In this document: positions 50,847-60,360 of the stretch, one piece after another
Layout: every line of letters begins with the position of its first letter
How positions within the stretch are numbered: position 1 is the first letter of the stretch
Origin: Streptococcus troglodytae
GTDB lineage: Bacteria; Bacillota; Bacilli; Lactobacillales; Streptococcaceae
Reading direction: 5' to 3'
DNA: 64,000 bases
Assembly (NCBI RefSeq): GCF_002355215.1
Contig: NZ_AP014612.1
Location: 1,922,001 to 1,986,000 of the forward strand
The notes under the pieces: generated by a model
The model's database searches: none
What the model saw: only the letters and a program-made list of their open reading frames with translations
What the model was told of the DNA's origin: nothing
Program-made: the position numbers and the translations under genes

Positions 50847-51668
50847 TTATTTGTTCAAATTTGCTTGGCAGGCTAAACCACAGTGATCACTAATCATTGG
50901 GTAATGTTTCCCATCAAAAACAACTTCTGATTTTTCCACCTGCCAATCTGAACTCAAGAAAATATAATCAACTTTGAGGGCTTCTTGATTGCCTTGCCAG
51001 CCATCAATCTCCTTTTGGATAGTGGCTTGACCATAAGTAATCTTAGCTGACTGGTGACTATCTTGTAATTTCAGTGAGCTTTTTAGAATCGCTTGATATC
51101 CTTCGTTTTCATAAGGATTGTTAAAATCTCCCATTAAAATTAAGGGAAGCTTGAGGTTGGACAACGCTCTTTCCAACTTGTTCCATTCCCCTTGAAAGCC
51201 CTTGTTCCACCAAGACATATGAAGGCTGACAATAGCAATATCCTCCTGAACAATTTTCGTTTTTCCTAATAGGGCTCGTCTCGTATGATAGTCATGTTCA
51301 TCATCCACATCTGAGATGAGGATTCCCTGACTGACAAGCGGTGTTTTGGATAAAATAGCTACGCCTTCTTGAAAACGATCATAGCCGATATGATTATAAG
51401 CCCAAGACCAATAATAAACGCTCTCTTGTTTCAATAAAAAAGTCACTAACTGTAGAGCATAATTGTCCTTATGAATGGTTGGAGTTCCTGTCACCTGACA
51501 ATAATTAGGCAAATCTTTAGCAGGTTCTGAATGCAAAAGCTGGTTCACCTCTTGAACGCAAATAATATCATAATCATTTTCAAGAATTGTTTTTCCTAAA
51601 ATCTCTAATTTCTTTTGTGGATCTTCTTCCATCCAACTATGGCTATTGATTGTTAATAACTTAACCAT
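50847..51668 (-). CDS. Endonuclease/exonuclease/phosphatase-family hydrolase
   Basis: About 273 aa from the ATG at 51668, which has AAAGGAGGA upstream. Metal-dependent EEP fold: opening LLTINSHSWMEED, Glu in DIICVQEVNQ, VSLHMSWWNKG, catalytic GDFNNP and the closing ISDHCGL. Such proteins cut nucleic acids, phospholipids or other phosphodiesters; no substrate can be named. No signal peptide. Alone, between ptsG and rel. Confidence 0.8.
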   Translation of the reverse strand: MVKLLTINSHSWMEEDPQKKLEILGKTILENDYDIICVQEVNQLLHSEPAKDLPNYCQVTGTPTIHKDNYALQLVTFLLKQESVYYWSWAYNHIGYDRFQEGVAILSKTPLVSQGILISDVDDEHDYHTRRALLGKTKIVQEDIAIVSLHMSWWNKGFQGEWNKLERALSNLKLPLILMGDFNNPYENEGYQAILKSSLKLQDSHQSAKITYGQATIQKEIDGWQGNQEALKVDYIFLSSDWQVEKSEVVFDGKHYPMISDHCGLACQANLNK

Positions 51669-51758
51669 TGTTCCTCCTTTATCAATCAAGAAAAGGAGCG
51701 GAACCTAGAATCTCAAGCAAAGACTTTTTAGATTCTATCCTACTCCTTTTTAATCTTT

Positions 51759-53947
51759 TTAAAGTTCTACTTTGGCGACAACTGTTTTAGCAGCTTGTTG
51801 GCCTGTTTTCTTAAGCGTTACAGACTTAACTTCTGCTGTATTTGTAAAGGCAACAATAACAGTTGTTTCACGATCTGCAGATTTGATAGCTTCCAAATCA
51901 GCAACTAGAAGTAAATCTCCTAATTCCACACGCTGACCGTCTTTCACCTTAGCAGAGAATGGAGCTCCATTAAGAGCAACAGTATCTAAACCGACATGAA
52001 CTAGAACTTCAAGTCCATCATCCGTTAAAAGACCAAGAGCATGTTTGGTTGGGAAGACACTGGTTACTAAACCAGCTACTGGAGAATAGATATTGCCATT
52101 TTCTGGCTCAACAGCGAAACCATCACCCATCATTTTTTGTGAGAAAACCGGATCGTTTACCTGCGTAATTGGAATGACTTGTCCATCAGCTACAGTTGCT
52201 ACTTCTTCTATAACTCCCTTGAAGCTGACATCCGCTGTCTTATCTTCTTCTAGAGCTGTAACATCTGTCTTAGGAATGTCCACTCCTGAATCTAATAAAT
52301 CCTGAATATCAGATTTAAGGACATCTGCCTTAGGACCATAAACGGCTTGAACACCATTTCCTTTGACAATTAAGCCCATAGCTCCTGCTTTTTTCCAAGC
52401 AGCTTCATCGCCTACTTTAGCAATATCTGCTACCGTAATACGCAGACGGGTCATACAAGCATCAACATCAGAAATATTTTCTTTACCGCCTAAAAGATTG
52501 ATAATTTTTACAATTTGTGAATTAGCATTTGCTGTTCCTGCATTACTATTTGAAGCTGTTTCATCAGAAGCATCATCACCTGTATCATAATTGCCATTGC
52601 GTCCTGAAGTTGCCAAATTAAACTTCTTAATCATAAAGTTAGTAATGAAGTACATAGCAACACCAAAGACGACTGAAACAACGATAAAGTTAACAATATC
52701 CATAGCTAAACCGGCTTTGATAGCCATTGGTGTTCTCGTCAGAAACTCAATATTACCAAATGAATGCACACGAAGGTGAATCAAATCGGCTGATGCAAAG
52801 GCCAACCCTTGAACGACAGCGTAAACAAGGTAGAGCGGTAAAGCTGCAAACATAAACATGTATTCAAGCGGTTCTGTTACCCCTGTTAAGAATACGGCAA
52901 CAGCTGCTGAAAGGAACATCCCTTTATATTTTTCTTTTTATCTGGATCAACATTGCGGTACATTGCCAATGTTAGTCCCATAAGAATACCTGATGAACCA
53001 ATCATTTGTCCTACCTTGAAACGAGCAGGTGTGACACTTGTCAATAAGTGATGATATTGAGACATATGACCTGCACCCTTAAGATGGATAAGGTCTTGCA
53101 CCCAAGCTAACCAAAGCGGATCTTGTCCAAGCACATGTTTTCCTGCTTGAGCACCTGTCAAGACAACATAAGTACCACCGAGTTGGGTATAATTCATTGG
53201 AATCGTCAACATATGGTGTAAACCAAATGGCAGCAGTAAACGTTCTAAAGTACCATAAAGGAATGGTGCAAGAAACGGTGCAGTATGTTGTGAAGAAGCA
53301 ATCCACATACCAAAACCATTAATACCAGATTGTACAACGGGCCAAAATACAGAAAGAACTAAAGCAACAATTGTTGAGCGAACAATAACAACAAAAGGTA
53401 CAAAGCGTTTTCCGTTAAAGAATGATAAAACATCTGGAAGTTTACGGAAATTGTAGTATTTATTGTAAGCTGTCGCACCGACGAAACCAGAGATAATACC
53501 AACGAAAACTCCCATGTTCAAGGCAGGTTGGCCAAGTACATTGATAAAGTAATCAGCAACGTGCATCTTACCGCCAAAGATATTGTGCACGTAACTTGTT
53601 TTATCCGCAATCATCTCAAGCGATATGCCATAAAAGTTACCAGTAATAAGGTTAATCAGAATAAAGGCAAGGGTTGCAGCGAAAGCTCCGCCTGCACGTT
53701 CCTTAGCCCAGCTACCCCCGATAGCCACAGCAAATAAAATATGAAGGTTGTTAATAACACCCCAACCAATTTGGGCAATGATATTAGCAACAGTCACTAA
53801 AAGGGTTGATTTAGGGTCAATCAAGGCTAATGAATTCCCAATAGAAACCATCAAACCTGCTGCAGGCATAACAGCAATAACAACCATTAAACATTTTCCG
53901 AATTTTTGCCAAAATTCAAAGCTAAAAAGTTGTTTATAATTTTTCAT
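51759..53947 (-). pseudogene. ptsG: Glucose PTS permease EIICBA, split by one missing base
   Basis: EIIC membrane domain (about 1-430), EIIB with Cys in VDACMTRLRITV, and EIIA with phospho-His in VLVHVGLDTVALNG. Two frames, 53947-52886 and 52919-51759, meet after DPDKKKN; one base added to T5 at 52929-52933 reads DKKKKYKGMFLSAAVAVFLTG and restores about 729 aa. A clean break inside a conserved sugar transporter is more likely a sequencing error than a null allele. Preceded by a cre palindrome. Confidence 0.85.
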
Positions 53948-53973
53948 TTTTACCTCCCAGCAAACATTTTTTC

Positions 53974-54005
53974 ATGCAAACGTTTGCATTTATGGTTCTA
54001 TTATA
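53974..54005 (-). promoter_or_regulatory. ptsG promoter -10 with cre palindrome
   Basis: ATGCAAACGTTTGCAT (53974-53989) is a perfect palindrome of the cre type. The minus-strand TATAAT lies at 54005-54000, placing the cre across the transcription start and leader, the position expected for CcpA repression. Confidence 0.75.
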
Positions 54006-54099
54006 TCATGATTTTTTATTTTGTAAAGAGCATTTTTAAAAAAATTAAGAAAACAAACAAAAATAGACAATTTAAAAATTCTAAGATGAAGTTAGCCAC

Positions 54100-54590
54100 T
54101 TGAAGGTATAAAAAACATCTCAGAGAGATATAATGTTATTCACCACAACCATATTAGAAAGACTCTGAGATGAAAAACCATTATAGCTCAAAAGGAAAAT
54201 ACTTGGCAATAACGGAAACGTCATTTAATTAAAACTGGAAAAACAATCGTGCTATTGCTAAACTTTTAAGAAAGCTCCGCAAACGATTCACAACGAAATC
54301 AAGCGTAGCTTGGTCACACAACAAAGACACAGCGGAAAGTTTGAGAAGATGTCCCAAGCTGACTATGCTCAACATTCCTATAACACTAGCTGTAAGCAAT
54401 CTGTAAAGCCTGTGACCTGTGATAAAGAAACACAGGAGAAATTCAAATCCTGCCTTACCTTAAGCAGAAGTTCTCTCCTGAAATGATTATGAGAGCCAAG
54501 ACTCTTGACTTTCACGGACAGACAGAATAATTCCAACAGTATTGGATGGCTTTTAACCACATTTTGATCGGAGTAGTTAGGAGAATAAAT
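54100..54590 (+). mobile_element. IS30-family transposase remnant
   Basis: From the ATG at 54170 the plus strand reads pieces of an IS30 transposase N-terminus: MKNHYSSKGKYLAITE, then NRAIAKLLRKAPQTIHNEIK, then SADYAQHSYN-like TSCKQSVKP. Several frames are needed and the DDE core is missing. It lies upstream of ptsG and next to a cut LacI-type gene. Confidence 0.6.
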
Positions 54591-54709
54591 TAAGTTCTTT
54601 TATTGCCTGACGCACGCGCTCCTTTGTTGTCTGACTAATCATGTAAAGCATGCGATATAGTAGAAGGTGAAACTCCCGCTAATTTAGCAACATCTTTTAT
54701 TGCAGCCAT
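54590..54709 (-). pseudogene. LacI-family regulator, N-terminal remnant
   Basis: ATG at 54709 opens MAAIKDVAKLAGVSPSTISH, the LacI-family helix-turn-helix, then a stop after HALHD; the adjoining frame continues ISQTTKERVRQAIKEL. It ends where the IS30 remnant begins, so the effector domain was lost. By position it may once have controlled nearby sugar genes. Confidence 0.6.
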
Positions 54710-54770
54710 TATAATTCCATCCTATTTAACTTTACCCTTAAGAATAATATAACAAATAGCAATTTCCCAG

Positions 54771-55514
54771 CTATTTTGCTAATTCCAGAACATAACTAAT
54801 ACTGCTTAGAGCAAATAACGGAGCCGTTTCTGTTCGCATGATACGAGGGCCAAGCCCGACTGTGATGGCCCCAACTCCTTCAAAAGCTTTGATTTCTGCT
54901 GGCGACAGGCCTCCTTCTGGTCCGAAGATGAAAAGAATCTTTTGTCCTGCGCTCAGTTGTGCTAGTTCAAACGTTAGAGCCGCGCTTTCACCCTCTTTAG
55001 CCGATTCTTCGTAGGCAACCAGAATTTTGTCAAAATGTGCCAGTTGAGCCAGAAAGGCAGTCTTTTTCTCAAAGAGCTTGACTTGCGGAATGACATTGCG
55101 TTTGGACTGTTCGGCTGCGCCTTGGGCAATCTTAGCCAATTTATCGGCTTTTTTTGTCAATTTTTTACTATCCCATTTGACGACAGACCAATCAGCTGGA
55201 AAGGCCCAGAGAGCATGCGCACCCAACTCAGTCGTCTTTTGGGCAAGAAATTCCAATTTATCTCCTTTGGGGAATCCTGAAGCGATAACGACTTGGACAG
55301 GCAATTCCACATTGTCAAATAGCTCATCTACAATTTCAAAAGTGTGTTCTTGGACATTAGTCACACGCGCCAAACGTTTGACCCCATCATCAAAAACCAG
55401 CACCACTTCGTCACCCTCAGTCAAGCGCATGACGTTAAACATATGCTTGATAGTATCCTTATCAGTAATCGTGACCAGCTTGTCAGCTTTGCCATTTACA
55501 AAATACTGCTGCAT
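54771..55514 (-). CDS. rsmE: 16S rRNA (uracil-1498-N3) methyltransferase
   Basis: 247-aa SPOUT-fold methyltransferase. N-terminal PUA-like part (MQQYFVNGKADKLVTITDKD) and a C-terminal knotted domain with IFGPEGGLSPAEIKAF and VGLGPRIMRTETAPLFAL, the RsmE signatures. It begins at the base after the prmA stop, a conserved pair. Confidence 0.94.
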   Translation of the reverse strand: MQQYFVNGKADKLVTITDKDTIKHMFNVMRLTEGDEVVLVFDDGVKRLARVTNVQEHTFEIVDELFDNVELPVQVVIASGFPKGDKLEFLAQKTTELGAHALWAFPADWSVVKWDSKKLTKKADKLAKIAQGAAEQSKRNVIPQVKLFEKKTAFLAQLAHFDKILVAYEESAKEGESAALTFELAQLSAGQKILFIFGPEGGLSPAEIKAFEGVGAITVGLGPRIMRTETAPLFALSSISYVLELAK

Positions 55515-56468
55515 TTATCCTCCAATCACGCCTGAAATATCGTCGGTTTTCTTGAAGACAAGAGCGTTCCACTCGCCTTGAATCATATGGGTTTCAAGGA
55601 AAAAGCCTGCGCTGTGAGCCGCTTCAAGAACCATATCCAATTTTTCTGAAATAATACCGGACATGATGAGGTAACCCTCGTCCTTAACGAGACGGTAGGC
55701 ATCATCCGTCAGATTGACCAGAATATCTGCCAAAATGTTAGCTACAATAACGTCCGCTTCCATCTCAACACCCTTGAGTAGATCACCTGCCGCCACATGG
55801 ATGTTTTCGGTTCCAGTATTGAGGTCAATATTTTCTTGAGCCACGCGCACCGCTACATCATCTAGGTCATAAGCAAAAATGTCTTTAACCCCCAAAAGTG
55901 AGCTGGCGATAGAGAGCACCCCTGATCCGGTTCCTACATCAAGCACCGTCTCGCCGCCACGCAGTACTTGCTCTAAGGCAAAGAGGCTCATCTTAGTCGT
56001 CGGATGGGTCCCTGTGCCGAAAGCCATGCCGGGGTCAAGTTTGATGATTTTCTCACCTGCTTGGGCTTCATAATCAGACCAAGAAGGCACAATAGTCAAG
56101 TCATGGGTGACACGAGTAGGTTCGTAATACTTCTTCCAATTTTCTGCCCAGTCTTCTTCTACCAATTCTTGCGTAGAGAGCTGCACACGCCCTGTTTGCA
56201 AACCAAAATCGGTTAATTCTACTAAGCGCTCATTGACCTGTGCGGTAATGACTGTCATATCAGCAGATTCAGGATAGTAGGCAGTAATGGTAACCATTGC
56301 CACTTGTTCCACCTCTGGAAAAACTTCGCCATACTTACCAACCTTACCAAGGTAGTCCGCACTATCATCAATGGCTACGCCTTGACTGCCACATTCGATT
56401 AAAATATTGGAAGCCGCTTCTTCTGCCTCACGATTGACTGTGATGGTTAATTCTTGCCATGTGTTCAT
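55515..56468 (-). CDS. prmA: Ribosomal protein L11 methyltransferase
   Basis: 317-aa SAM-dependent enzyme that methylates ribosomal protein L11. Motif [20 protein letters not shown] and the post-I acid in [24 protein letters not shown] precedes and [12 protein letters not shown] follows. The N-terminal L11-binding domain is present. Operon with rsmE. Confidence 0.95.
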   Translation of the reverse strand: MNTWQELTITVNREAEEAASNILIECGSQGVAIDDSADYLGKVGKYGEVFPEVEQVAMVTITAYYPESADMTVITAQVNERLVELTDFGLQTGRVQLSTQELVEEDWAENWKKYYEPTRVTHDLTIVPSWSDYEAQAGEKIIKLDPGMAFGTGTHPTTKMSLFALEQVLRGGETVLDVGTGSGVLSIASSLLGVKDIFAYDLDDVAVRVAQENIDLNTGTENIHVAAGDLLKGVEMEADVIVANILADILVNLTDDAYRLVKDEGYLIMSGIISEKLDMVLEAAHSAGFFLETHMIQGEWNALVFKKTDDISGVIGG

Positions 56469-56504
56469 ATCTAAAAATCCTTTTGGTAATTTATCCTAGT
56501 ATAT

Positions 56505-56529
56505 AAAAAGACACCTACGTCTAGGTGCC
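56505..56529 (-). terminator. Terminator between the Abi-like gene and prmA
   Basis: Minus-strand stem GGCACCTA / TAGGTGTC with loop GACG and a T5 run (56509-56505). The following 90 bases to the Abi stop hold no gene. Confidence 0.75.
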
Positions 56530-56621
56530 ATAATCATATTGGTAACCCTTACCTACATAGAGATATAGGCCTAGAGCAGTGTAATCATTCCTGATTTCTT
56601 TTTCAATAAAAAATTATATCA

Positions 56622-57520
56622 TTAATGGTTAAGTAGTGCAAGCATTTTTCGGATTATTTTAAAAGATTTTTTAAGTTCAGAATTGGTCGAATAATATGCT
56701 CCTTTTCTATTTGCTCTGGCTAACAATTTAATGGCTCCCTTTCTTCTGTACTTCTGAACACTATTACTACAATATTCATGATGTAGCACTATTAAACAAA
56801 ACAAGTCATGTAGCTTAGGATAATTTATTTCTTTTCTCTTTAAGTGTACCTGCTCTGCAAGAGAAACTATGCTTGCCATTACTTTAGTATGTGTCTTCAT
56901 TAATCCCAATAAAAATACATTGCTGTGTGCACACGTATTTCTTATATTTTTCGCATATTTACCGAATTCAAAAGCCTTTTTGAGTTTGTTCTTCTTAGGA
57001 TATTGAAGATAGTATCTCTCGACTAAGTTCAATAATTCTCCAAAATTAATGACTTCAACAAGTACCCATATCGGAATTTTGTTTTCCTTTTTGAATACAT
57101 TTCTGAGAGATAAGGATGGTTCTTTAAATTATTTATAGTTTGTTCATAACCTTGTGGATAAAATTTTTTGTAATCATCAACTATATTATAAGCATTTATT
57201 TTTGAGTTTTTAACATATGCATCCATAAGTTTAGTTTTTATTCCATGCTCTATATCTAAACACATCTTTAAAAGTAAATACCTAACTTGCATATCAATAC
57301 TTGATAAGTCATACAGAAGCGCAAATTCTATGTTATACTTTCCAACACTATTTTTTGGAAATAGTTTACGAAAACTAGCAATTTTATAATAATAATTCTT
57401 TTCAGCTAAAATCGATTTTGCAGTACTTTCATCAACCTCTTTAAAAAAGATACCAATATCGTCCATTTTTTCAATTAACTTATTATAACTAAGTAATTCT
57501 TTACTGTTGTCTTGTCGCAT
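56622..57520 (-). pseudogene. Abi_2/AbiD-F-type abortive-infection protein, split by one missing base
   Basis: Start at 57520 (MRQDNSKELLSYNKL) with GGAGAAG upstream. The first frame gives the Abi_2 N-terminal half (IFFKEVDESTAKSILAEKNYYYKI); it breaks after SKRKTK. One base added to T5 at 57088-57092 continues IPIWVLVEVINFGELLNLVERYY and KYAKNIRNTCAHSNVFL, the conserved RNTCAHSN motif. Restored length about 300 aa. Family members block phage growth, by an unknown mechanism. A lone defence gene between prmA and a DUF3013 gene. Confidence 0.75.
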
Positions 57521-57591
57521 CAAACTTCTCCAATAAAATAATACTATAAATCTCTTATATTAACTCATCTTTTTAATTAAAATTTTTACTC

Positions 57592-58068
57592 TCAGTACCT
57601 CGGATAAGGGTAAAATTCTGTCTCTTCCAACCCTGCTCGGCCATTTTCAAAAGCTTCTTCATTCCAAACCATAGCAAATTCTACAGCTTCTTCGTCCGCT
57701 AAGAAATCCATAAGGTCACTTAAACCTTGGTCGGCTACTTCATTCAAAAAATCTGCAAAATAGGCTAAGAATTCCCTAGAATAACCCTTTTTTGCTTCAA
57801 ATGGCAAAGCAACCAAATAATCCTCTTGCTTAAAACGAGATTTGCTTGAATTATAAAAGAGGACAAATTCTTCCAAAGCCAAATCTTCAGAAACGACTTG
57901 TCCTGTATCATCAACTGTTTCAACACCAGCAGCATTTTGCGCTTCAATGATAAAACTTAACTCCACCGCATGATTTTTCTTATTCCAATCTAGAGCATAG
58001 TCGTAATGAAAATGCTTATCCATTTCTTCATGCAACACTGATAAAAAACCATACTTGGGCATAGTCAT
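57592..58068 (-). CDS. DUF3013-family protein
   Basis: 158-aa acidic soluble protein of a family found in streptococci and relatives, recognised by PKYGFLSVLHEEMDKHFHYDY and the closing EETEFYPYPRY. Function unknown. Two ATGs (58068 and 58062) are possible starts; AGGTAGG favours the second. Confidence 0.75.
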   Translation of the reverse strand: MTMPKYGFLSVLHEEMDKHFHYDYALDWNKKNHAVELSFIIEAQNAAGVETVDDTGQVVSEDLALEEFVLFYNSSKSRFKQEDYLVALPFEAKKGYSREFLAYFADFLNEVADQGLSDLMDFLADEEAVEFAMVWNEEAFENGRAGLEETEFYPYPRY

Positions 58069-58209
58069 CCTACCTAAAATCTTTTTCTTCTATTATAGCA
58101 TTTTCATCGCAAGGCGACGAGTCATCTTGTCACAATGTACATGCCTGTTAGCAAACTTTTGCCAAATTTGTGTTACAATAACCTTAACAGACTTAGAGGA
58201 GCAAAGAAA

Positions 58210-58701
58210 ATGAAAATAAGCCCTATGTTACTAAGCGACATTGAACAAGTTGTTGAACTGGAGAATAAGACTTGGTCCGAGCAAAATACACCAATCCCCC
58301 TACCTGTTGCTAGTAAGGATCAAATCATTCAGAAGTTTGAGAGCAACACTCATTTTTTAGTTGCTAAAATAAAAAATAAAATTATTGGTGTTCTTGACTA
58401 CAGTCCTCTTTACCCTTTTCCCAGCGGTCAACATATTGTGACCTTTGGTATTGCTGTTGCTGAGAAAGAGCGTAAGAAAGGAATTGGGAGAGCTTTAGTC
58501 CAAATCTTTTTAAATGAAGTCAAAAGCGACTATCAAAAGGTTTTAATCCATGTCTTAAGCTCCAACCAAGAAGCTATCCTCTTTTATGAAAAATTAGGTT
58601 TTGATTTAGAAGCACGTTTAACAAAACAATTTTTCCTCAAGGGACAATATGTTGACGACCTCATCTACAGTTATGATTTGGAGGCTGCCTATGCCAAATA
58701 A
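58210..58701 (+). CDS. GNAT-family N-acetyltransferase
   Basis: 163 aa from the ATG at 58210 (MKISPMLLSDIEQVVEL), which has AGAGGAG upstream; an upstream start lacks a ribosome site. Acetyl-CoA motif VAEKERKKGIGRALVQIFL, then LSSNQEAILFYEKLGFDLEARL. Substrate unknown. Its end overlaps the rarA start by 11 bases, so the two are co-translated. Confidence 0.85.
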   Translation: MKISPMLLSDIEQVVELENKTWSEQNTPIPLPVASKDQIIQKFESNTHFLVAKIKNKIIGVLDYSPLYPFPSGQHIVTFGIAVAEKERKKGIGRALVQIFLNEVKSDYQKVLIHVLSSNQEAILFYEKLGFDLEARLTKQFFLKGQYVDDLIYSYDLEAAYAK

Positions 58702-59959
58702 CCTCGCACTTCGTATGCGCCCTCGAGATATCTCTGAAGTTATCGGACAAAAGCATCTAGTCGGTCAAGGCAAGATTATTTCACGAATGGTCACTGCTAA
58801 CCGTCTGTCTTCCATGATTCTTTATGGTCCTCCCGGAATTGGAAAAACCTCAATCGCTTCTGCCATCGCTGGTACGACCAAATTTGCCTTTCGTACCTTC
58901 AATGCAACAACCGACACTAAAAAACGCCTGCAGGAAATTGCTGAAGAAGCTAAATTTTCAGGTGGTTTGGTCTTGCTCCTAGATGAAATTCATCGTCTAG
59001 ATAAAACTAAGCAAGATTTTCTTCTCCCCTTGTTGGAAAACGGACAAATTATCATGATTGGCGCAACCACTGAAAATCCCTTTTTCTCTGTCACACCTGC
59101 CATTCGCTCGCGCGTTCAGATTTTTGAGCTAGAGCCATTATCAAATGAGGATATCAAAAAAGCTTTGCAAGTGGCTCTGACGGATAAAGAGCGCGGCTTT
59201 GATTTTGAAGTCAAACTAGCTGATGATGCTCTTGACTTCATTGCGCAAGCTACCAATGGCGACTTACGCTCTGCCTATAATTCTCTTGATTTAGCCATCA
59301 TGTCCACCCAGCCAGATGACAATGGTAGTCGCCGCATCACTTTAGACACTGTTGAAAACAGCCTGCAGCGCAGCTACATTACCATGGACAAGGATGGTGA
59401 TGGCCACTATGATGTCCTATCCGCCTTACAAAAATCTATTCGCGGTTCAGATGTCAATGCCAGCCTTCACTACGCTGCCAGATTAATCCAAGCTGGTGAT
59501 CTGCCAAGTCTAGCTAGACGTTTAACTGTTATTGCTTACGAAGACATCGGCTTAGCCAATCCTGATGCGCAGATTCATACAGTGACAGCGCTGGAAGCAG
59601 CTCAAAAAATTGGGTTCCCTGAAGCCCGCATTTTAATTGCCAATGTTGTTATTGATTTAGCACTCTCACCCAAGTCTAATTCTGCTTATGTTGCTATGGA
59701 CAAGGCTATTGCAGATCTTCATAAGAGCGGCACGCTCCCTATTCCTCGCCACTTGCGTGACGGTCATTACACAGGCAGTAAGGAATTGGGCAATGCCCAA
59801 GATTATCTCTATCCTCATGCTTATCCAGAAAAGTGGGTTAAACAGCAATATCTACCAGATAAGCTCCAGAATGCTGACTATTTTAGGGCTAATGGGACAG
59901 GTAAATACGAACGGGCTTTGGGAGCTAACAAGGATAAGATTGACCAGCTTTCCCAATAA
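58691..59959 (+). CDS. rarA: Replication-associated recombination protein RarA/MgsA
   Basis: AAA+ ATPase acting at stalled replication forks. About 422 aa from the ATG at 58691 ([25 protein letters not shown]). Walker [17 protein letters not shown], Walker [16 protein letters not shown], sensor [11 protein letters not shown], and the C-terminal tetramerisation part with YLPDKL. The start fits RarA homologues, and the GNAT overlap supports it. Confidence 0.94.
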   Translation: MPNNLALRMRPRDISEVIGQKHLVGQGKIISRMVTANRLSSMILYGPPGIGKTSIASAIAGTTKFAFRTFNATTDTKKRLQEIAEEAKFSGGLVLLLDEIHRLDKTKQDFLLPLLENGQIIMIGATTENPFFSVTPAIRSRVQIFELEPLSNEDIKKALQVALTDKERGFDFEVKLADDALDFIAQATNGDLRSAYNSLDLAIMSTQPDDNGSRRITLDTVENSLQRSYITMDKDGDGHYDVLSALQKSIRGSDVNASLHYAARLIQAGDLPSLARRLTVIAYEDIGLANPDAQIHTVTALEAAQKIGFPEARILIANVVIDLALSPKSNSAYVAMDKAIADLHKSGTLPIPRHLRDGHYTGSKELGNAQDYLYPHAYPEKWVKQQYLPDKLQNADYFRANGTGKYERALGANKDKIDQLSQ

Positions 59960-59988
59960 TATCCTTTATAAAAATTTAGATTTTTAAC

Positions 59989-60016
59989 TTGAAATTTTTT
60001 AACATTATGATATTAT
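59989..60016 (+). promoter_or_regulatory. Promoter of the 6S-like RNA
   Basis: TTGAAA (59989-59994), 16 bases, TATTAT (60011-60016), placing the start near 60023. Confidence 0.6.
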
Positions 60017-60023
60017 ATTAAAG

Positions 60024-60216
60024 AAGAATTGCTGTGGCATACGAATTCACATCTAAGTGTTGACCGACTATTTTTTTGTATTATCGGGAAACAAAAGTCT
60101 TCTGACAGTATGCAGGCCGTTTCACGCGGAAGCAACTAAAGTCAGAGCGAGTTGCCCACCTGCTTAAGCGTGCGGGTTCAATACAAAACGTGAATCATCG
60201 GTGCCAATACAGCATT
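60024..60216 (+). ncRNA. ssrS: 6S-like RNA (SsrS)
   Basis: A non-coding stretch of about 190 bases after a good promoter. The ends pair: TTGCTGTGGCA near 60029 with TGCC-AAT-ACAGCA near 60202-60214. Between are long complementary arms and a large central region, the rod form of 6S RNA, which binds RNA polymerase and mimics an open promoter. Identification is from memory of streptococcal 6S RNA and this pairing; a covariance search would settle it. Confidence 0.65.
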
Positions 60217-60218
60217 TG

Positions 60219-60291
60219 CCTTCCTTAGCTCAGTTGGTAGAGCAGTGGACTCTTAATCCATGGGTCGTAGGTTCGAGCCCTACAGGGAGGA
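60219..60291 (+). tRNA. tRNA-Lys (anticodon CTT)
   Basis: 73-nt cloverleaf. Acceptor CCTTCCT / AGGGAGG, D arm GCTCAGTTGGTAGAGC, anticodon stem GTGGA / TCCAT with loop CTCTTAA giving CTT, T arm GTAGG-TTCGAGC-CCTAC, discriminator A. Three bases after the 6S-like RNA. Confidence 0.93.
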
Positions 60292-60299
60292 TAACTATA

Positions 60300-60337
60300 A
60301 AAAAGGAAAAGGCTCACACGATGGGCTTTTTCCTTTT
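60300..60337 (+). terminator. Terminator after tRNA-Lys
   Basis: Stem AAAAGGAAAAGGCTC / GGGCTTTTTCCTTTT with a short loop. Ends the 6S-tRNA transcript before the convergent ATPase gene. Confidence 0.8.
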
Positions 60338-60360
60338 AGAATGCGTTCCTGCTAATAATT

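Noticed and set aside
56520-56621. Riboswitch-like sequence between the terminator and the Abi-like gene
   Set aside because: It lies downstream of the Abi-like gene on its strand and matches no riboswitch core I recognise.
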